From contig JBBIJX010000014.1 of the NCBI GenBank assembly GCA_037445775.1, positions 1 to 35,044 of the forward strand: 35,044 bases of DNA. Reading direction: 5' to 3'. Made by a program: the position numbers and the translations under genes. The notes below the pieces were generated by a model that had not been told where the DNA came from, searched no databases, and worked only from the letters and a program-made list of their open reading frames with translations. Below, in pieces: positions 31,855-35,044 of this stretch (position 1 is its first letter; each line of letters begins with the position of its first letter). This DNA comes from JBBUX01 sp037445775 (lineage in GTDB: Bacteria > Actinomycetota > Coriobacteriia > Anaerosomatales > PHET01).

Positions 31855-32703
31855 TCAGATCTTGCGGGAGTCGTCGGCTGCGACCGTCGCGCACCCCACG
31901 CCGGGGCCGGTGATGCCCGTGCAGGCCTTCTCGTCCTCGTAGACGGCGTAGGCGTCATCGACCGACGCACCGCCGTGGACCACGGCGTTGACCGCCTTGA
32001 TCATCCCGAGGGGGCTGTCGGACTGGAAGATGTTGCGGCCCATGTCCACGCCCGCGGCGCCGCCGTCCATCGCCTTCCACGTCATCTCGAGCGCATCGCG
32101 CTCCGGGAGCTTCTTGCCGCCGGCCATGACGATGGGCACGGGACAGGTGCCGGTGACGCGCTCGAAGTCGTCGCAGTAGTAGGTCTTGACGATGTGCGCG
32201 CCCGTCTCGGCGACGATGCGGCTGGCAAGCGCCAGGTAACGCGCGTCGCGCACCATGTCCTTGCCTACCGCGGTGACCCCGATGACCGCGATGCCGTAGC
32301 GCTCGCCGTCGTTGACAAGCCGCCCGAGGTTCGCAAGTGTCTGCGCCTGGTGCGGCGCCCCGATGAACACCTGACATGCCATGCCAGCGGCGTTGAGCCG
32401 GATACACTCCTCCACGTTGGTGAGGATGGTCTCGTTGGAGAGGTCATCCTCGAGCACGCTGCTGCCGCCCGAGACACGCAGCACGATGGGCGTGTCCACG
32501 CTCGACGGGATGTCGTTTCTCAGGACGCCGCGCGTGAGCATGAGCGTGTCGGCGTACGGCGCGAGCGGCACGACCGAGTCGCAGCAGCGCTCAAGGCCCG
32601 TTGTGGGGCCGAGGAAGTAGCCGTGGTCGACGGCGAGCATGACAGTGCGGCCATCGGTAGGCTTCAGGATGCGCGAAAGGCGGTTCTCAAGTCCCCATGA
32701 CAT
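31855..32703 (-). CDS. LsrF/DhnA-type class I aldolase
   Basis: 282 residues. From memory, long blocks match E. coli LsrF: RLSRILKP, TVMLAVDHGYFLGPTTGLER, LMLTRGVLRNDIP, GVTAVGKDMVRDARYLALA, AHIVKTYYCDDFERV (with the Schiff-base Lys in IVKTYY), PIVMAGGKKLPERDALEMTW and AAGVDMGRNIFQSDSPLGMI. LsrF is the thiolase that degrades phosphorylated autoinducer-2; the DhnA fold more broadly includes fructose-bisphosphate and other Schiff-base aldolases. No lsrK, lsrG or AI-2 transporter is near, so the physiological substrate is open. The C-terminal ~25 residues (ACTGITGPGVGCATVAADD) are extra to LsrF. The ATG at 32703 has GAGAGG at 10-nt spacing. Confidence 0.87.
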   Translation of the reverse strand: MSWGLENRLSRILKPTDGRTVMLAVDHGYFLGPTTGLERCCDSVVPLAPYADTLMLTRGVLRNDIPSSVDTPIVLRVSGGSSVLEDDLSNETILTNVEECIRLNAAGMACQVFIGAPHQAQTLANLGRLVNDGERYGIAVIGVTAVGKDMVRDARYLALASRIVAETGAHIVKTYYCDDFERVTGTCPVPIVMAGGKKLPERDALEMTWKAMDGGAAGVDMGRNIFQSDSPLGMIKAVNAVVHGGASVDDAYAVYEDEKACTGITGPGVGCATVAADDSRKI

Positions 32704-32743
32704 GGCGGTTCGACCTCTCGTGTCGTGTTCGGGCACGGTCGCT

Positions 32744-32749
32744 AGTGTA
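32744..32749 (-). promoter_or_regulatory. -10 element of the aldolase-dehydrogenase operon
   Basis: Minus strand TACACT about 40 bp before the aldolase ATG; no good -35. The remaining gap (32704-32823) holds no gene. Confidence 0.4.
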
Positions 32750-32823
32750 GCGCAGGGGGACGCGCGACGGCGGCCGCGGGCGTGACGCTCTGCTGGCCGC
32801 TTCCGACGGGTGAGCGGTCGGGC

Positions 32824-33165
32824 CTACCCGCCCTCCAGTTCGCGCCGCACGTCATCCTCAAGCTCTGGCAGGAGCTGAACGTTGCCCCACACGATCTCGT
32901 CGTCCACGAGCGCATAGCCATGAATGAGCTGGTTTCTGAATCCGATGACGGCACGTGCGTGCGCGATGCGGTCAACCAGATCCGGGTCAGCCTTGCGCCC
33001 TTGGTTCAATGCCTCGCCGATTATCTCGAACTGCCGCTCAACTGCAGAGCGGAGCTTGGGATCGGCGAGGTAGGTTTCGAGCGTCTCGCCGCGGACGAAC
33101 ATCTCGATGGCCTCGGACGCGGCGAGCACGTCTGCGAGACAGACGCGCGCATCACGCGGCCTCAT
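32824..33165 (-). CDS. HEPN-domain toxin (HepT/DUF86 type)
   Basis: 113 residues, all-helical, with the HEPN RNase motif R77-N-Q-L-I-H82 and Tyr84 (Rx4HxY), followed by VDDEIVW, as in HepT toxins that cleave RNA and are silenced by AMPylation of that Tyr. The start at 33165 (GAAGG 9 nt upstream) overlaps the end of the nucleotidyltransferase gene by 14 bp. This antitoxin-first order and overlap are usual for MntA-HepT pairs. The N-terminus CLADVLAASEAIEMF is the standard HepT helix 1. Confidence 0.88.
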   Translation of the reverse strand: MRPRDARVCLADVLAASEAIEMFVRGETLETYLADPKLRSAVERQFEIIGEALNQGRKADPDLVDRIAHARAVIGFRNQLIHGYALVDDEIVWGNVQLLPELEDDVRRELEGG

Positions 33166-33796
33166 AGAGCACCACCTTCGTGCGCTCGATCTCATCGGAG
33201 AGATACGGATTACGAATGGCCGTCGAGACCATCACGTCGACGGGCATGCCCATGATTGCCTCAAGCTCAGCCGAGAGCGCCGCGTACTCTTGGGCCTTCA
33301 TCCGCGGCTCGAGCGGAGCAAATGTCACGAGGACGTCGAGGTCGCCAGGAACGACGTCACCCGAAGTCTGCGTCGCCGAGCCGAACAGCGCACCGGCGAT
33401 GACGCGATGCCTGCGACAGGCGTCCTCGATCGCTGCCAGGTAGGGATGCACGCGTGGGTTCACGCGTTGGGCGATGGGCGTCGTGTCGTCAACGGTCGCC
33501 ACGTCGTGCCTCAGCAACTTGCGCTCAGCGTCGACAAGGGGAAGCACGAGGCCGACAACAACCGAATTCGTGCGGTCAAGTTCATGCAGCATCGCACGGC
33601 CAGCCGAGACGCGGCTCACCAGACCAGCGTCCGACAGTCGCGTGAGGACTCGAGTCGCACCCGCATGGCTCAACCCCGCGACAGCGGCGACTTGGCGACC
33701 GGTGAGGGGGCGCTCGGCCTCGGCCAGCGCACGCAGAACGCCGATGCGACCTGGGCCTGCGAGCAAGTCCTCGAGATTGTGGATACTCGTACTCAT
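33152..33796 (-). CDS. MNT nucleotidyltransferase antitoxin with N-terminal winged helix
   Basis: 214 residues. Residues 5-75 form a winged helix-turn-helix of MarR-like type (LTGRQVAAVAGLSHAGATRV); residues about 115-214 form a minimal nucleotidyltransferase with G139-S140, D152 and D154 (PGDLDVLV) and a third Asp D187 (PVDVMV). In characterised pairs MntA transfers AMP to the Tyr of HepT and so blocks the RNase. The extra DNA-binding domain implies that this antitoxin also represses its own operon; a perfect inverted repeat just upstream of the ATG fits. I choose 33796 because it puts the operator upstream; a longer ORF would contain it. Confidence 0.88.
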   Translation of the reverse strand: MSTSIHNLEDLLAGPGRIGVLRALAEAERPLTGRQVAAVAGLSHAGATRVLTRLSDAGLVSRVSAGRAMLHELDRTNSVVVGLVLPLVDAERKLLRHDVATVDDTTPIAQRVNPRVHPYLAAIEDACRRHRVIAGALFGSATQTSGDVVPGDLDVLVTFAPLEPRMKAQEYAALSAELEAIMGMPVDVMVSTAIRNPYLSDEIERTKVVLYEAA

Positions 33797-33799
33797 GCT

Positions 33800-33819
33800 A
33801 TGGATACTAGCATATCCAT
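33800..33819. promoter_or_regulatory. operator-like inverted repeat before the MNT gene
   Basis: ATGGATA-CTAGCA-TATCCAT: perfect 7-bp arms around 6 bp, 4 bp upstream of the start codon. The half TGGATACT recurs 22 bp downstream at about 33779-33786 in the first codons. TATGCT inside the repeat (minus strand) could be the -10. Confidence 0.65.
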
Positions 33820-33912
33820 TAACGCGTTCACAGGTCTGTTTCACTCCATCGCCAAGATGCGGTCGAGCGAACTTCGAGGCTCGATCGATCATCACGTCAC
33901 GTCGAATGCCTT

Positions 33913-34010
33913 ACCGCAATCTCGACCTGTGACCAGAACGACATCAACTTGTCCGAATTGATACTGTCAATGAATCAGTGGCCCATTCGTTCCCACTTGG
34001 CATCACACCC
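33913..34010. repeat. copy A of a ~100-bp imperfect direct repeat
   Basis: Shares long blocks with 34909-35010 in the same orientation: GCRATCTCGAC, CGAATTGATACTG, AATCAGTG and GGCATCAC, with substitutions between. Each copy contains ATCAA-N10-TTGAT. The stretch 33820-34064 that holds it contains no gene. It looks like part of a mobile element, but I cannot name the family. Confidence 0.65.
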
Positions 34011-34044
34011 GCCCTTGATGTAGTGATCTCATCCCTGTGTCGCT

Positions 34045-34091
34045 GACGATGTGAAACTCACCCCCTACTGACGATTCGAAATTGACCCCCT
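34045..34091. mobile_element. insertion-sequence end remnant (IS21-like subterminal repeats)
   Basis: Two direct repeats, GACGATGTGAAACTCACCCC(CT) at 34045-34066 and GACGATTCGAAATTGACCCC(CT) at 34070-34091, agree at 18 of 22 positions. Motifs of the GTGAAACTCACCCCCT and GAAATTGACCCCCT type recur at the ends of IS21-family elements (from memory). No transposase gene remains in the window. The repeats abut the point at which the abiEii reading frame departs from its family. Confidence 0.55.
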
Positions 34092-34220
34092 GGAGCTGGA
34101 GTTGGACTCAATCGCGAAGTACTGGAGTGTCTGGTCGTAGGATTCGCCTCGCTGTCTCGCTACCGTTAGCAGGCGTGCGCGGACGGACGCAGGAACATTC
34201 TTCATGTCGCGTCGGCTCAT
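34065..34220 (-). pseudogene. abiEii toxin, truncated after ~38 codons by an IS end
   Basis: The ATG at 34220 overlaps the abiEi stop as ATGA. The product starts MSRRDMKNVPASVRARLLTV and continues ARQRGESYDQTLQYFAIE, the standard N-terminus of AbiEii-type nucleotidyltransferase toxins (usually ~250-300 residues). It then runs into unrelated sequence and stops at 34065. The whole catalytic GSxxD core is missing, so no active toxin can be made from this copy. Confidence 0.75.
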
Positions 34221-34834
34221 TCCATCGCCTCAAGATACGGCCGAACGATCTTCGAGACTCGGTCGATTTCCGCGTACCTCATGATCTGGGTCTGCGTCGC
34301 CTTGCGGCTTCGAACGCTCTCTCTGAGCGCCTCAAGCGCGACATCAAGCCCCACCTTGTTCCTGAACTTGAAGCAGTCCGCGACGGTCTTCGCGGGATTG
34401 AACACCTTCACGGAAGTACCGTCGATCGAGTGCTCCTCGACCCCCGAGGTGAGCGCGGCGCCGGACATGCGATAGACGCGAACGGGCGGGTAGTCGAGTT
34501 GCGGCTGCCTGTCCTTGCTCCCGATTGCGATACTCACCCCCGACGGGATCTGGGTTCCGATTCCGTGGAAATCGAGCGCGCTGACAAGACAGAGGATGGC
34601 GCCCGGCACCCGCTCAGCAAGCGCGACTACGTCGTACTTACTCGGGGCCTGGAGCTCAGCAAGGCGATACACCCCTCGGGAGAGTCGCTCGATGAGTCCG
34701 GAATCGCGCATGCCGTAGAGCGTCGAGTAGTGAACTCCTCGATCTGCGACCTCACGCGTCCGAAGCGTGCCGCCACTCGCCCTGAATACTTCAGTGGCGT
34801 GACGAATGGCATTCTCTGAAGGGAGTCTCTTCAT
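34217..34834 (-). CDS. AbiEi-family antitoxin / transcriptional repressor (type IV toxin-antitoxin)
   Basis: 205 residues. The N-terminal winged helix (about 1-60: TLRTREVADRGVHYSTLYG, LIERLSRGVYRL) and the C-terminal domain (CLVSALDFHGIGTQIPS, VFNPAKTVADCFKFRNKVGL) are typical of AbiEi. AbiEi both represses its operon through inverted repeats and counteracts the GTP-binding nucleotidyltransferase toxin AbiEii. I start at 34834 rather than 13 codons earlier because the upstream ATG lies inside the operator; with 34834 the promoter places transcription at or within a base of the ATG, so it is probably leaderless. Its partner toxin is truncated, leaving an orphan antitoxin. Confidence 0.88.
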   Translation of the reverse strand: MKRLPSENAIRHATEVFRASGGTLRTREVADRGVHYSTLYGMRDSGLIERLSRGVYRLAELQAPSKYDVVALAERVPGAILCLVSALDFHGIGTQIPSGVSIAIGSKDRQPQLDYPPVRVYRMSGAALTSGVEEHSIDGTSVKVFNPAKTVADCFKFRNKVGLDVALEALRESVRSRKATQTQIMRYAEIDRVSKIVRPYLEAME

Positions 34835-34841
34835 GAGGCCT

Positions 34842-34870
34842 ATTGTGATAGATATGTCGGAGTTTGTGAA
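34842..34870 (-). promoter_or_regulatory. promoter of abiEi
   Basis: Minus strand -35 TTCACA (34870-34865), 17-bp spacer, -10 CACAAT (34847-34842). The -35 sits in the gap between the operator arms. Confidence 0.55.
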
Positions 34871-34893
34871 CATTCTCCGACGTATTTATCACA
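34844..34893. promoter_or_regulatory. 19-bp inverted-repeat operator of abiEi
   Basis: Left arm TGTGATAGATATGTCGGAG (34844-34862) and the reverse complement of the right arm, TGTGATAAATACGTCGGAG (34893-34875), agree at 17 of 19 positions with 12 bp between. AbiEi proteins bind such long inverted repeats cooperatively. It covers the promoter. Confidence 0.8.
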
Positions 34894-34908
34894 TCGAGTC
34901 CGATGCGC

Positions 34909-35010
34909 ACTGCGATCTCGACGTCAGGTCAGAAACCATATCAACATGGCCGAATTGATACTGCTAACGAATCAGTGTCCGTTCGCACGCTTCCACGTGG
35001 CATCACGCCC
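34909..35010. repeat. copy B of the ~100-bp imperfect direct repeat
   Basis: Second copy of the sequence at 33913-34010, same orientation, with TATCAA-N10-TTGATA in its centre. The two copies flank the IS remnant, the truncated toxin and abiEi. 34894-35044 holds no gene. Confidence 0.65.
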
Positions 35011-35044
35011 CGGGCGGTTCGCGCGCCGGGACGTGGTGTATGAG

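Noticed and set aside
1..35044. CRISPR array or prophage
   Set aside because: No regularly spaced identical repeats with unique spacers, no integrase and no phage structural genes are seen.

Overview
The window is 35 kb of high-GC DNA, densely coded, with most genes on the minus strand. The gene content points to an actinobacterium (Actinomycetota): a GlnR-like orphan regulator beside a GSI-alpha glutamine synthetase, a PdtaS/PdtaR (ANTAR) two-component pair, an actinobacterial-style rpsA and polA, and a YkuD L,D-transpeptidase. The split archaeal-type glutamate synthase with its own ferredoxin domains, next to a heterodisulfide-reductase-like protein, suggests an anaerobe, perhaps of the Coriobacteriia. 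That placement is inference; no rRNA or universal marker other than rpsA/polA is available to fix it.

Layout. 1-1.4 kb: edge-truncated UbiB/AarF-type kinase and a coiled-coil partner. 1.4-4.0 kb: a P1B-type metal ATPase whose N-terminal metal-binding motif carries an in-frame UGA where the first cysteine belongs (candidate selenocysteine), and a small cysteine-repeat protein. 4.0-7.4 kb: overlapping coaE - lytic transglycosylase - uvrB operon. 7.4-12.2 kb: Dabb protein, ribosomal protein S1 and DNA polymerase I. 12.3-14.5 kb: GlnR-like regulator and glnA, with a GlnR-type box in front of glnA. 14.6-16.4 kb: O-antigen-ligase-like membrane protein (plus strand). 16.4-21.5 kb: the operon hdrBC-like - glutamine amidotransferase - ferredoxin/FMN synthase - GXGXG, read leftwards. 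21.6-22.8 kb: CreD-like membrane protein. 22.8-24.9 kb: PdtaR/PdtaS, with a possible 28-residue membrane peptide behind them. 24.95 kb: tRNA-Leu(CAA). 25-32.7 kb: MFS transporter, L,D-transpeptidase, SOS-boxed UvrD-type helicase, LOG-family protein, zinc dehydrogenase and LsrF-like aldolase. 32.8-35 kb: an AT-richer accessory end with a HEPN/MNT toxin-antitoxin pair, an AbiEi antitoxin whose AbiEii partner is cut off by an insertion-sequence end, and a ~100-bp imperfect direct repeat.

How it fits together. The middle of the window reads as a nitrogen-assimilation module. GlnR-like boxes lie at about -35 of both glnA and the hdrBC-glutamate synthase operon. The leader of the latter contains the two-hexaloop RNA that ANTAR proteins bind. 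The second stem of that RNA overlaps the 5' arm of an intrinsic terminator placed just before the first ribosome-binding site. An ANTAR response regulator and its histidine kinase lie about 1.5 kb away. The simplest model is transcription initiation under GlnR-type control followed by PdtaR-dependent antitermination.

The two observations most worth checking are that antitermination leader and the UxxC metal-binding motif of the ATPase.
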